A stretch of DNA of 64,000 nt, from positions 1,426,001 to 1,490,000 of the forward strand of contig CM034129.1 in the NCBI GenBank assembly GCA_019914995.1, written 5' to 3'. Positions 1 to 12,514 of this stretch are shown piece after piece. The notes below the pieces were generated by a model, which saw only the letters and a program-made list of their open reading frames with translations, made no database searches and was not told the origin of the DNA. Made by a program: the position numbers and the translations under genes. The stretch's first letter is position 1; the number at the start of each line of letters is the position of its first letter. Source of the stretch: Acanthochlamys bracteata (taxonomy: Eukaryota; Streptophyta; Magnoliopsida; Pandanales; Velloziaceae).

Positions 1-59
1 TTGAGAATTGTGCATATGGGTATTCTCCAAAAGATAAATAAGTTTTAAGCTACAGCTAC

Positions 60-2249
60 CTTGCAGGATCCTTTGCAACCATCTGCTTCAAAGTCCCATC
101 ACGATGACATAGATCAACTGCAGCCCTTACATCTTTGTACATGCGCCCATAACTGGAAAGAACACAAACCTAAATGTTCAGAAGGCTAAGGGAAAATTGC
201 TTGATCACCTAATGAAGATCCAAGGTGCAGAAAGGTGGCTCGTTGGCTATGTACTTCTTTCTTCTCTTTTCTCACTTTTCATGAAGGTTAATATTGGATT
301 TTTGGGAGGTATTTGGGCTGTTTTCAAAAAAAGGTTCTAGCATATGTGTTACTGCTAGGTTAGCTTACCTCATCTATATTCAAAATCTTATTATTTTTCA
401 TAACAAACTTAGAAAGGACAAGATAAGCAGTAGAATTCATATTTCGCTAACAACAAAATACATGCTTTAATTCAAAGTAATTGACAAGTTGATGAACATG
501 GTAATTGACCTCAATCCGGCTAACATTAAATATTTAAATATGCCACAATATAGGGATACTCCACAACCAATGCTTGAGCGAGGCAAAAGGGGAGGGGGCC
601 TAGGCTTGATAGCATTGACCACTTACATAAGAGGTTTTGTTATAGGTTTTTGAAATTAAAAAAAAAACTGGGCAGTCACAAAAATGCCACAGATGTAGGG
701 AATAAGAGAACCTACTCAATACCAGAAGGAATTTTTCCAGGATTCTTGTCTTTGAAGTCAACAAGCTGTGCAAACAGATATGCTTCAGCTAGAGAAAAAA
801 GTGTATCAATCAGCGCATAATCAGGTTCATCAAACGAATCACGTATCAGCGTGTTCCCATAAGTAGCAATTTTTTCTTCCTTGGAAAGTTCCTTGAAGCC
901 ATGGTAAGCTACTTTGACATACTTATGCCTGTCCATCTGAGAAAAACTAGCACATTAGCATGAAGATAACACTACAGAACTGCCAAAGAAACATTCAGAC
1001 AAACTATATAAGCTTATATAGTATTGCATTTATATTTTTGTATACCAAGCCATAGACAACAAATCTTTCCAGAACTATCTACAATGCTTCTAGCTATACA
1101 ATTCTTTTTCTAAAGGATCAACAAAACATGGAAAAGTTGATTTAAAATCTCAGAAACAATTATGAGAAATGTGCCAGTTTTTATCAAAGATCAAATGAGA
1201 TATGTGATGTCTATTTAACTCATAATACACCATATTTTGGTGTAGAATCCCACAGAATGGAACTACAATTTTCTTGATAAAAACTCCAAGATAAACTGCA
1301 GTCAGAAGAGTTAATTCTAAGACTAATTTAGTCTTTCAATAACTACGACGTAATGCATCAAGCATTTCTTCCACTGATGAAAGTATATAATTACAATATG
1401 TGCAGTTTCATGCAGTACACAAACACATTCTTTCCCATCACAGAGGAAAAAAATGTAAAATGGTGTCTCCATGCCCTTGCATGCTTATAGAAACCAACTA
1501 TATAGAAATGGCGCATAAATCAACTACAGACATGGACAAAAACTATTGAAACTAACCTTGAGAATGTTGCCTCTCTTCTTATCTAGAACAAGGCCTCTAA
1601 CCATGTATGTCCAATCAAATGTCCATTCTAGCAGCTGCAGTTTGAAAAAACTAACAAGTTACCAGATAGTGAACCAAAGAACTAACAATAGAAAACTCAC
1701 CAACAAAAATTATAAAACCAGAGACACTCAAATGTGGGGCCGTATGAGGCATTTTTCTTATCAGACTTTTGCTTTGTTTGCTGATATCTCTATAGTTTGC
1801 TATAAGAGAAAATCATGTAGAAATATAATTATCACTATTCCTCTTCACTAAACGCAATAACAAATAAATCCTAATGAGAAGCCTATAGGCAGAAACTCTA
1901 CACTGGGCAACTACGAGAATTAACATTTGAGTTCAAGAAGAACAAGATCAAACAAATAAAACAATCTTGGGATCAAGTTAAAAGTGCTAACCTCGGAAGG
2001 ATACCCAAGGTTGTAGACAAGCTTCCTAACCGTTCCATCATAAGCCAGAGACTCGAAAGTCTCTGGAATATACTGTGCAAGTGTGTAATCCATATCAAAT
2101 CCTACTGCCAAAATACTCTTCATATTCAACGATCTGTTACAAAAGATCTGCTTCCCTATTGCAATCGACCGTCCCCATTTCGGTGACGACCAGATGCATC
2201 CGCCTTCCTCAACCACCGGCAGAGAACTTTTTTCTTCAACTTTCTCCAT
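60..2249 (-). CDS. HAD-superfamily IG-type 5'-nucleotidase (partial, 3' end outside window)
   Basis: This is the 5' part of a cytosolic purine 5'-nucleotidase-like gene. The family dephosphorylates nucleoside monophosphates using a HAD aspartate nucleophile. Four exons read leftward: 2249-1992, 1634-1557, 936-716 and 152-60, all with GT-AG junctions and kept phase. The HAD motif I, FDMDYTLAQY, is near residues 51-60, with the two catalytic Asp at 52 and 54. Exon 2 gives LLEWTFDWTYMVRGLV, exon 3 starts MDRHKYVKVAYHGF, and exon 4 holds YGRMYKDVRAAVDLCH, all hallmarks of the plant IG 5'-nucleotidases. The exon 3 donor GTAGGT was chosen because only that phase gives the conserved Asp-Tyr at the join. 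The last visible exon ends in phase at a GTAGCT donor, and the rest of the gene lies left of the window. Family assignment is firm; the substrate is inferred. Confidence 0.9.
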
Positions 2250-3339
2250 TGAGCCACACGAAACAAGCCGGCTGTAACCTAAATTCGAGTGTTAGACTCC
2301 ATAATTGAGCCAATTTCTTAAACAGCTTAAATTCAAAATCGATTACTGAAAACAGAGAGATAGATTACACCTTTTGTAGTAATATATAGCGGCGATTTTG
2401 AAAAGATATTAAACGTTAACCAAGCTCGCGTTGATGAAGTTGAGGTGAAGGTAGAGAGACAACAGAGAGCGGCAACAACAACTGGTCTCTTGTGAATCCG
2501 CATCGTTCAGAATTTATCTAGACATGATTGCTTCTGCTTCTGCGTTGAGAAAGCAGGTATCGAAGAATCGATTCTACAAACCACAACATGAAATAAAGCC
2601 CGAGACGAGATCATTTAACACACTACCATGCTGATTCTATGCAGATAATTGCAGTGGAGATCCGGTATAATGGTACCTAGGAACAAGCAAGATAAAGAAT
2701 CAGATGCGAGCCTGATTCGTTTGTCCTTCCACTTGTTGTGATGCTTATAATACACGTCTCAGTATCTTATCCGTTGAACCCGATTTTAAGATGTGCTGCG
2801 GGTGAGCGGTGGTGAGCAACGGTTAGAGAGGGAGTCTGATGCTTCGCGGGTTTGATTTATGGGGTTGTGCCGTTGTGGGATTCGATTGATCGGACGGTGG
2901 AGACTTGGATGAAGGCGAGAATCTGTAGTGGATTTGGATGAATAAACTAGTGGCGGGAATCTATTTCGCGGGACAAAATGGTGGGATTTGTTAATCTTAC
3001 CGGTGATTACGGCATTCTAAGCTATCGCTTCTCCGGCGATAGGGACGGTGGTGATCGTAAGCAAATGTCTGAGATTCGATTTGGCCCAATTAGTACTGGG
3101 GCAAGACTTCGTCCATAAGGCCCAACAAATTTAAATTCTTTTTCTCCACTGTGTTAGTGTTATAGCCGACCGAAAAAAGAAAATGTCTATCCATGCACCG
3201 GCTCCGTCTGCTTCGCCGTAATCCGGTGTTTAATGTAGTTTCTGCTGTTTCTTGTATGAAATCTTGGTGTTGAAGTTTTTGATTTTGGTTTTTGATTGTA
3301 TCTGGACCTAACTAATGGTTAAGAGATCAAAAGAAGAAG
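2250..3339. other. 5' UTR, promoter and intergenic DNA
   Basis: Upstream region of the minus-strand nucleotidase gene. The first 250 bases or so are probably its 5' leader. No long ORF, RNA gene or clear repeat was seen; short ORFs here (for example from 2978) look random. Confidence 0.5.
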
Positions 3340-3348
3340 TCGGCGAAG

Positions 3349-3730
3349 TATGTTCTTGCTCCGATTGATGCTCTTGAAACAGTCTAAGAAATGCCTATCT
3401 CCTGCTCGATTGTATTCCCCTGCATTCACTTCTCATGCTTACAGAGTATATTTTTGTTTTCTTGTTTTTGAATTATGGTGAGTAAATTGATGATTGAATG
3501 CAGCTTCCGATACGGATTCGGATTCGGATTCGGACGAAGTACGAAAGCTGCTGAATTTGGTGGCTAGGGATTTTGTGCCGCAGGATTGGAGTTCGATTGT
3601 TTTGTTTCAAGGTAGCGCTGGAGTTGAGGTACCGAGTAGTTTTTTCCATGTCAATAGTTTTGAGATTGTGTTTGTTGGGGATGATATAGCTTTCGTAGTT
3701 TTGTGGCTCTGTATGGATTGTTCTGGTTAA
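3349..3730 (+). other. Orphan N-terminal coding candidate
   Basis: Two adjacent plus-strand stretches look weakly coding. The first (from ATG at about 3350) is rich in Leu, Arg, Lys and Ser and free of acidic residues, as in mitochondrial presequences, and ends near a possible donor at 3447. The second (about 3504-3730, after a CAG acceptor) encodes a run of alternating Ser/Asp, then EVRKLLNLVARDFVPQDW, and stops at TAA 3730. The phases at the suggested junction do not match cleanly and I do not recognise the family. It may be a small gene, the first exons of a decayed gene, or chance. Confidence 0.3.
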
Positions 3731-3851
3731 AGTTCCAGTCTTTAGCACATGACAGTCTGAAAAAACTGGAAATAATATAATTTTGTGGTTTATTATTCTA
3801 TACGCGTAGGTTTGTACATTTTTGTTTTTGGAAAATACTGCTTCACAAAAC

Positions 3852-4001
3852 CTATCATTTTGCCAATGCAAAGCTGGAACATATCAGATGAACCTGTCAT
3901 TTTGCCAATGCAAAGCTATACGAAACCTATCATTTTGTTCACTTCGATTTTCTTTCTATCATTTTGCCAATGCAAAGCTGGAACATATTAGATGAACCTG
4001 T
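3852..4001. repeat. Three-copy ~45-bp imperfect direct repeat
   Basis: The unit ATCATTTTGCCAATGCAAAG, followed by CTGGAACATAT(C/T)AGATGAACCTG, occurs at about 3852-3894 and again at 3957-4001. A shorter version (TCATTTTGCCAATGCAAAGC) lies at 3897-3917. Copies differ at only a few bases, so the duplication is fairly recent. No function is evident. Confidence 0.75.
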
Positions 4002-4809
4002 GTTCTTACTATAAAAGAAGCATCGTCTTAGAAGTCAATTGTTAGTCTCTTATTTAGAATTCTACCAGCAACTGAGACCTTACAAAGTGCATTCTTCGGA
4101 TCCCCTTTAGTCGCATTAGTGCCATTTTGTTCTGCATTGTTAGTTGCTTAGATCTCTCACAATCATGTGATGCGTTTTTGTAAACTTCATCAATTCTGAA
4201 GAGCCTCATGGAGTAAGCAGAACTTGTGTGGAAACTGCCAATATTCTGTTCATTATTTAACTAATGCTAAATTTAGTCACTTATGATTGCTGGAATCAGT
4301 CAGCTTGAAATACTAAAAATATCACGGTTGAACTTGAATATCATATGACATCAAAACTGAAAACATTCGATCTATTGTCTTAAACTTCAAATGTTTCGAT
4401 AATGTCCATGACATTACACTCAAAGATCTAGAAATATGAAACTGCATTAAAGAAAAAGCTTTTAAGAAAAAGGGGTTTTCATATGTAGGAACACTTTGGG
4501 ATTTTAGAGCTTGAGAATAAGAGTGAAATTTTCCCTCATTTTTTTCAATATTACATTGAACTCAGCAAAGTTTCATTATCTAGACTTGCATAACATGAAC
4601 CCATTACATGCCTTTTTTACTTTAAATAGATGTTTCTATGAACTTGCTTGCCTCAGAAACCCTGAGGCTTCTACCAGGTATAGCCTTTGACATGGTGTCC
4701 CATCCTCTTGATGTGTGACATGTGTCTAAATGAACCTTGGTAGGCTCCTTAGCTTGTAGAATATGTAGTGCAGGTTAGGGAGTAATCCAAAATGGGCATC
4801 ATGATCCCC
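4002..4809. other. Intergenic, nothing recognised
   Basis: AT-rich sequence without a supported ORF, RNA gene or repeat. Confidence 0.5.
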
Positions 4810-4814
4810 AATCT

Positions 4815-5770
4815 GTGAAAGTTTACCTCGAAAGATGGGCCTGACAACCAATATAAAATTGGAAAGTATTCTTGGCGACTGAGACAGAAGACTTGTTAAT
4901 GATATCTGCTAGGAGGACTGTTTCTATCAAGGTATATTTCGTGGCTGTTGTGTAATAGTACTTTCATGGCTTGGAGGTGAGGAGGGTAGTAGGTAATACC
5001 TTCAAGTACACTGTTTTCTTCTCAGGCACAAACCTACATGTTTTGAGCGTCTTGTGCCAGTCTTCTTCAATGAGATCAGCAGCTACTCTGGTCAGGGATT
5101 TTGCTGCCAACTTTATGTTGTTCATCTTGGATCCAGTTACCTCGTTTAGAAGCAAGGTGTTCATCCTCATGAGGTCTGGGAAATCCAGTTCAAAGACAAT
5201 GCTTTTCTTCAAATAGCCAAGGCAGTAAGCTCTGCATCCCTACCTGCCTGTTCACATGCTCTTTAATATGTACTCTCTAAAGTAACAGGATCCAGAAAGG
5301 CAAGTATGTAACAAATCACATTGTCACTGCTTGTTCATGCGTGCATATACCTGCCTACATGCAAATACAAACATACACACCTACATACATACTGCATGCA
5401 AGACTTACCTGCTACAAGGAGAACTGCCTGTGTGAAAAGATTGATTTGCAGCTTGAAGCTTGGCATCAAACCACAGGTCCATATTACAAGGATCATACCA
5501 GAAATCTCGCATGGAAGGTCCTTCCTCAACTTCTCATAAAAGTTATGGGGAAGCTCTCTCCAGCAAGAACCTCAGCAACAGGATCATAAATGACATGGTT
5601 CCATAGCACCCTACCAGCTGCAGTTTGCCATGCAGAATGCTGAAGCAAGCACCACTCTTTTCTATGGTTGCATGAAGTGCTTGGATACTCTGCGAGAGTA
5701 ACAAATCTGGCAGCTTCTGTTCCTCAGGCCAACAATCCTTGAACATTTTGGTTTCTCCTACTGACATTGG
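4815..5770 (-). pseudogene. Decayed multi-exon coding remnant, family not recognised
   Basis: On the minus strand several stretches read like conserved protein but are broken. From about 5690 to 5555 one frame gives QHSAWQTAAGRVLWNHVIYD followed by PVAEVLAGES, preceded in another frame by VGETKMFKDCWPEEQKLPDL; the change of frame implies at least one indel. From 5510 to 5410 a third frame gives RDFWYDPCNMDLWFDAKLQA and ends at a plausible donor (GTAAGT). From 5216 to about 4815 a frame gives AADLIEEDWHKTLKTC and, after an in-frame stop at 4964, continues as KYYYTTATKYTLIETVLLAD. This pattern of good composition plus frameshifts and a stop fits a pseudogene. I cannot name the parent. Confidence 0.5.
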
Positions 5771-6812
5771 CTGGCTGAAACTAGGGAAAGTGGATCCAAG
5801 CTGTATAGTTTTTTATAAGATGGAACAGTGGAAGATAAGAGAACAGAACCAAAAACCATCATCAAGAAAACAAAAATTTCCCCATGCTTTATGAAATGGC
5901 CCTACTATGCTTCTTCTGGCGAGGTAATAGTGGGTTTGCAATTGGAAGAGCAACTTATCTTTTGATCAAAGACATTTATTTCTGTTACATAGCTTTTCTG
6001 CATATCTCCATCTACCATTTGTCATCTGCAAAGTCTATTTTGTGGTTTTCACTCAAAAGGTGGGGAAGATATGTTTAGATTTCTACTGTGTGTTAACTTA
6101 GACTTTGCTTTAGATCCTATAAATGACATTTCTTCAGATGGTTTGGAGTGAGAGGATACTGGGTGCACATCAGATAGCAAAGAGCTTGTCGTGATATTTT
6201 GTAGATTTTACAGGAAGCCATGATCACAATCTTCGTGTCCAAATAATCAAAACTTGGAAGCATCTGCTGCACTGTTACAAACCCGCATCCTTCAAGCTAC
6301 TCGATTTACAGTATCTGTTCAGTATCATTACGCTTTAAAGTTTCTAAGACTGACATATCAACTTGTCATTACCATCGGCATACTTATTTCTTGATTTCCT
6401 GAAAGGTCAGACTACTGACTTTTGAAGTCATGATGTCTTTCTTCTCCAAGCATTCCTTTTCAATGCAGACAATATCTTTGCATTTCATCAACTGTTGCAG
6501 CAGTCGCACACAATTCTGTCAAGGTATTTGTTCATATTGTTACTGCTTCCAGTTTTACATGAACATACCGTAAGAATGAATGAAGCTTGCGGTTAGTTTA
6601 GTTAAATTTGAATCTCAGAAACACTGTATAGCCCCATTGTGAACAATGTCAAGACTTGGGCCTGACTCAGCCCATTTGCAGCCCCATTAGAATCCAAAAA
6701 ACACGAATTTACAGCTGGAGTCAAAGCTGAGAGCTTTCTTTGTTTCGTTAATCTTGTTCAGCAAATGAAGAACATGCTTTTTCTTTACATATTTGCTTCA
6801 GGGAAGAAGCTT
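5771..6812. other. Intergenic and upstream region of the PMT28-like gene
   Basis: No supported coding region. The last few hundred bases are probably the promoter and leader of the methyltransferase gene. Confidence 0.45.
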
Positions 6813-6848
6813 AACTTCTACTTCTACATCTACATCTACATCTACAAC
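6813..6848. repeat. ACTTCT/ACATCT hexanucleotide microsatellite
   Basis: Two ACTTCT units are followed by about four ACATCT units. The tract lies roughly 200 bases before the PMT28-like start codon, so it is probably in the promoter or 5' leader. Confidence 0.8.
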
Positions 6849-7051
6849 TAGTACCAGTAGTTACATAAACAATCATGATCACTATCAGACAAAAGCAACC
6901 AAATGGAGGTCTACCAACTTTCAGCTACAACACTTTTCTTCTTCCAAAAACAAAAAAATCCGAACTTCCCTTTTTCTTTACCAATTTCAATTTAGTATGT
7001 AGTCTCTTTCCTGAGTCTCCTCTCTCTACTTTGAACTGAAATAGTGTGGGA

Positions 7052-10000
7052 ATGGCGGGTGCGGCTCTCAGATTCGGGCGTTCCTCAGTAGCAAAGCGCG
7101 CACCTTTGAGTTTCTGTGCTAAAGTGTCATTTGCAGTTGTTCTCGGACTTGGTTTCGTGATATTTTGGTCGGCTTTCTCGCCTTCATCATCACCGTCACT
7201 TGTATCCGAACAGCGAGACAGGTTTGATGATGTTTATGATCCATCAGCACCAGTTGTGAAAAACCAGATTGACAGATCGAAGCAAAACAACCACTCCGAG
7301 ACAGTGAAACCAACTCCACCAGCCACTGTTAAAGAGGATGCAAAGAAGAGCGAGAAGGAAGAATCTAAGAAGGAGAACGAAGTTGTGGAGAAGAAAGAAA
7401 AAGAAGAAGAAGAAGAAGAAGAGAATGTTGATCCTAGTGAGACCGAAGAAAGATTGGAAAATGGAAGAGGAGAAGAAGTTGGAAAGAAGGAAGGGAATAA
7501 TGAAGAAGATTTGGATCTTGAGGGAGGTGTCGAGGTAAATCTGGAAGAGGAAGATGAAAATGTTTTTGAGAATAGAATGAAGAAGATTAACAGGAAGAAG
7601 AAGAAGAAGCTGGGGCCATTGTTTGACCCGGCAGCTAAGTACGAATGGAAGCATTGTGGCGGGAAGGGAATGCAACATTACGTGCCATGCATAGACATGG
7701 AGGGAATGGAGAAACACCAGAACCATAGGCATCATGAACGGAGCTGCCCAAGGAATCCAGTGACTTGCCTTGTACCTCTTCCTCATGGCTATGAGCTGCC
7801 ACCTGCTTGGCCTGAAAGACAATCTAAGGCAACTTCTGCTGAAAATTTATTTCTTTAATACTTTTGAAAGTGGCATTAGCTGCTGGAGTTTTAATTCAGC
7901 TGTAGCTTGTTGCTGGTGTAGGTCTTCTATAAAAATGTTGGTCATCCAAAGCTGTCCGCATATGTGAAGACTCATAGCTGGCTGAATTTGTCTGCAAATC
8001 ATATTGTGTTCCCACAAGAGATGTCTGAAATTAAGGGTGGGGTTCAACACTACCTTGATTCAGTTGAGGAGGTAAGGCATCACATATTTTTCTGTAAGCT
8101 AACACAAAGTTATATAATCTGAACATCTCATATCTGGAGGCAACTGATATTTACAGCATTGTTTTGCTAGTATGCAGAGTTGCATATGCCTAAAGGTTAA
8201 GCTTAGCATTTTGCAAGTCTTAAGTTGATGTTTTGAAGTTTATTCAAAGTTTTATATATTGTCAAGCTTAACCTTTTAGAAGACAGTGTTCATGGATTAT
8301 CTGCTTTGGCTGTTTCACATCACCCGTAAAATTCCTCTTGCATTAATCTGATGTTTCTGCTGACTTTGATGGCTTGTATTCATTTTTCTTTTGGGTTACT
8401 TGACTTACTTCCACAGATGGTGCCAGACATTGAATGGGGAAAGAACATTCGTGTAGTGTTGGACATTGGCTGTTCTGATGCTAGCTTTGCTGCCACTCTT
8501 TTGGAGAAGAACACCTTGACACTGACTTTGGGACTAATGAATGATCAGACTGATCTCGCTCAAGTCGCTCTTGAACGTGGAATTCCAGCAGTTATTAGTC
8601 AACTGGGAACAAGAAGGCTTTCTTTCCCCAGTGGTGTGTTTGATGCGATTCATTGCAGCGAGTGCAACATTCCATGGCACTCTAGTGGTTGGTAACTTGT
8701 GGCACTTATCCTTGTTGGTGTAATACATATTTTGTTACTGTAAATACGGTAGTGTGTGCGTTACAAAGTTATGCACAGGGAAATGCTTGGCACACACTTG
8801 AGATCTTGCAATCCAAGTTGAGATTCTAGAAGTGAATAATGCAATCATACAAACACAAGAATATAAGTGAGAAAAAAAAAATCCGCTAGTGGCAATCACA
8901 TCAAAGGTCTAAGTGTTTGTTCTATCTGCTATCATACCCGGTAACCACTGCCTTGGCACTGATTCGTTAGCATAACTGCATATGGCAGTTGGCACTCTGT
9001 AACTCCCCAATGGGTCAAATCTGGATATAACTACTTTGATTCCTGTTTGTCCTAATTGCTCTTCGGCCCATAACTCCCATAAGCAGCTACACTGGATTAG
9101 AACTGTTGGACTTTTAGCAGCTAGTTGTGGACTGTTTGCTGGAAATCACATCAAAGTGGCTTTAAGTTCCAACATCTGTGTCGTGTATACCTTAAATGTC
9201 AGTTTGCATGAATTGCAGGTGGAAGACTACTTCTAGAGATGAACAGGATCCTGCGGCCTGGAGGATACTTTATTCTCTCGACAAAACATGGTGATATTGA
9301 AAGAGAAGAAGGTAAATGGCACTTTTTGCTGTCTTCCTCCTGATAGTAATTTTTAGATTTTAAGAAAGACAAGAAAGTTTGAAGGGTTTTGTATATTAGA
9401 TCAAAAGCATAGTAGGAGCTTGGGAGTAGACATATTAAAGTATGAAAAAATGAAAGTCCAAGCAATTTTGTTCTCCACAAGGTTTTGCTACCTCATGGTT
9501 AACTCCCGTTGCAATTCTGTTACTGTAGTAGCCATACCCCTACAAAAGTACGAGTCGGTGCTCATGGACCCTAAGGAGATGGAAAAAATGAAAGACTACA
9601 TATAGTATTTAAATTGTCATCGCTGCTACTGCCTCCAACCTTATATATCATTCTTTTGCTAGCTACTTATTAAATTAGAATCATGCAATTACCAAGGCGC
9701 TTCCTGCCTGTTATCAACCTATTCTGCATATCCTGTGCTCTAGCTTATCAATGGAACTATAATCTGTGGATTCATCTTGACAGGCCATTTTCAAAGACAC
9801 AGAGATGCCAACATGAAATGTTTCGTCTTTCCTGATGTTTTTACTTGACATTCTTGTAGGAATGTCAACATTGACTGCAGCAATTTGTTGGAACATTCTT
9901 GCATATAAAACTGATGAGGATAGTGACATGGGTCTCAGAATATATCAGAGACCAGCATCTAATGACATATATGAGCTTAGACGGAGAAGGGAGCCTCCTT

Positions 10001-11298
10001 TTTGCCAGGAATCTGATAACCAGGATGCTGCTTGGTAAAATGAGTATACAAATATTTCAGGCATCAAAGCCTGTATAGAAGTCACAAATTGCTCAGAAAC
10101 TTTGGATTTAGGAGCTTAATTTATTTGTTTCAATAGTCCTATGGGAGGATTTGCTGACCTTAATGGGCTGGTCCTTATTTTGTAGGTACACGCCAATGAA
10201 AACATGTCTGCACAAAGTTCCAGCTGCTATAGAAGAACGAGGTAGTGACTGGCCTGAAGAATGGCCAAAGAGGCTTAGAAATTTCCCAGAATGGTTGGTT
10301 GATTCTCGTACGAAACTAATCGCTGATGATGAGCACTGGAAAGCTATTGTCAGTAAATCATATCTTGATGGAATGGGCATTGATTGGTCATATATTAGGA
10401 ATGTAATGGATATGAAGGCCATTTATGGAGGGTAAGACAGTCATCCTTTCTTTCCCTCATTTTAAGCAATAGTGTTAGAAGAAGTTGGTTTTGATACTAT
10501 TTATGCAAAACTAAGATACTCTGCAATTTGACAGATTTGCAGCAGCTCTCTCATCACATAAGGTGTGGGTCATGAATGTAGTCCCTGTGCACGCTCCTAA
10601 TACCCTTCCCATTATCTTTGAGCGCGGACTTTTTGGCGTCTACCATGACTGGTGTGAACCATTTAGCACTTACCCAAGGTCCTATGATCTTCTACATTCT
10701 GATCATCTGTTTTCTCGTCTGAAAAACAGGTATCATTTTGAAGATTTTGCTTACTGATTTCAATATGTCAAAAGAATTTCCACTCTCTATAGTGCAAAAC
10801 TTGCAGAGTATTGCTTATAATTCAGATTTGGTGGAAGTTTTGTTTGCAATACTATATGTTCTCTGCAAGATGAATATTTTTTCATTTGAGGCAGACTTGC
10901 CTTAATTTAAAATGATGGAAGTTCCTGCTGTTCGTTTGTCTTGGTGTGACTCACTAGTAACTGTTAGAATCCATCTTTACCTTAGACAATTAACATGCTA
11001 AAACAAGGTAACTTATAGTCTTTGTTCTATATGTTTTACCCTTCTATGATTTTTTTTTAAAAGAAAAAGAACCTGATGTTTGTTTTATATATGTCGCAGG
11101 TGTAAGCACTCCATCGTTATCGTGGTTGAGATGGACCGAATATTAAGACCTGGGGGTTGGGTTATTATCCGTGACAAATTGGAAATATTGAATCCACTAG
11201 AGAATATCTTTAAAACATTGCACTGGGAGATTAGGATGACATACGGAAAGGATAAGGAAGGTATCATTTGTGTGCAGAAAACCACATGGAGGCCCTAA
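7052..11298 (+). CDS. PMT28: PMT28-like putative SAM-dependent methyltransferase (Golgi type II membrane protein)
   Basis: Eight exons: 7052-7828, 7922-8071, 8417-8687, 9219-9311, 9860-10034, 10186-10431, 10535-10729 and 11100-11298 encode about 701 residues. The family (DUF248, QUASIMODO2-like) comprises Golgi proteins thought to methylate pectin. A short basic N-terminus precedes one membrane segment (about residues 21-41), then a long Glu/Lys-rich stem from exon 1. The catalytic part starts near [16 protein letters not shown]. The SAM-binding motif [13 protein letters not shown] is in exon 3, and [10 protein letters not shown] and the terminal TTWRP are in exon 8. Several blocks ([38 protein letters not shown]) match the PMT24-28 group, and overall length and ending fit PMT28 best. 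The start is ATG 7052; two codons upstream there is only a GTG. Intron 1 (7829-7921) appears to use a GC donor. Methyl acceptor not shown. Confidence 0.9.
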
Positions 11299-12063
11299 AC
11301 GTCTAATAAAACAACGTTCATATGGAGATTTGGTACCCTTGGCTTGAGATGAGTTCGACTTTAAACTTTAAACTGTCATTGATTTTAATTACCATTGGTT
11401 GGAATTCTTTTACATGAGGCTATAGCACCGACTCCTTCGAAAGATCTACGTTCTCTTCTTACATCTACGACGGCATGCCTCCAGAAAGTTTTGCTCTGTT
11501 TGTGGCTTGTACAAAGAAATGAGATGACAAGTTTTTCATCGAGAAGAATGAAAAGAGTTAGTCTATGCATATGTTGCCAAGTTTTCATGTATTAGCAAGT
11601 TTATTCGTTCCTAAATTCTCTTGTTCATTGTTGTTATGGTCAGCTCCTAAAACTTATTAGGTAGTCTTAGAGGAAACATGGAATTAAACAATTTTGCCAA
11701 TTATATTTATAGACGCATTTAGGCCATATTTGGTATGACTTTCTAGAAGACTTCTTAAACTTTTATGCTCATAAAAATGTCATAATTTTTTTTTTTTTCA
11801 AATTTTCAGAAATTAAATATTTATACATGTAAGATTTTTTTAAAGAAGTCTTTAACAAATATAAAATTTTCAAAATCTTATATTTTCAGCTATCTCAGAC
11901 GCGGCATTAATCTAACAATTTAGAATTAAATAGATTGCTCTCGGGCATTTTCTAATAATTTCTCAGCCTGCCCTAGTTTTGAGGTCGTTTGAAGAATACA
12001 GAGTGGCTACATTTTCTTCTGGACTTAGTTTGCTCGTAGTGATTCCGACTTTGAATAATATAA
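11299..12063. other. 3' flank of PMT28-like gene, with a MITE-like left end
   Basis: Holds the 3' UTR, then AT-rich sequence. At 11718-11740, TTA is followed by GGCCATATTTGGTATGAC, which resembles a Tourist-like terminus. I could not find a matching right end, so a complete element is not claimed. Confidence 0.4.
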
Positions 12064-12348
12064 GAAGCCGTGTTTCAATCGTCCCGAAAATTTATGTTTT
12101 TTGTTAAAATTAAAATTCTAAAAAATTTATATATTTTATTTATATAAAAAATTAAATATTTAAATTTAAATTTTATACATATAATTTTAATTTTTTAATT
12201 TGTATATTTTTTAATTAAATTTTATTTTTTAATTTTTACTTTTTAAAAAAATTATTAAATATAAAATTAAATTCTATTTTTAATTAATTTTTTAAAAAAT
12301 TTTTAATTTTTATTACAAAATTCAATTAAATATATTTGAAACACAACT
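12064..12348. mobile_element. Tourist-like MITE (285 bp)
   Basis: The left end GAAGCCGTGTTTCAA and right end TTGAAACACAACT form imperfect terminal inverted repeats sharing GTGTTTCAA. They are flanked by TAA on both sides (12061-12063 and 12349-12351), the target duplication typical of PIF/Harbinger. The interior is almost pure A/T and non-coding. Confidence 0.65.
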
Positions 12349-12514
12349 TAACTGTATAGCGACCAAGTTCTAATTGTCACTCAAAAGCTGTGAACTTTCT
12401 TTACATGGTTATTAGTAGCTAAATAACAATTTAACTCGCTTGATTAACAAAACCTCTCTAAATCCCCCATTCAATTCATTTCTCTGCACTTCTGCAGCTC
12501 ATTCACCGGTCGCC

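Noticed and set aside
1546-1851. 101-codon plus frame over the nucleotidase intron/exon 2
   Set aside because: Starts at a non-ATG codon and overlaps a well-supported minus-strand exon.
7046-7051. Upstream start for PMT28 at 7046
   Set aside because: The codon is GTG; the first ATG in frame is 7052 and gives a normal N-terminus.
7244-7822. 192-codon minus frame inside PMT28 exon 1
   Set aside because: Reverse of the Glu/Lys-rich stem (poly-Phe reading); no family resemblance.
11718-11870. Complete MITE after PMT28
   Set aside because: Only a left terminus is convincing; no matching right end or second TTA was found.
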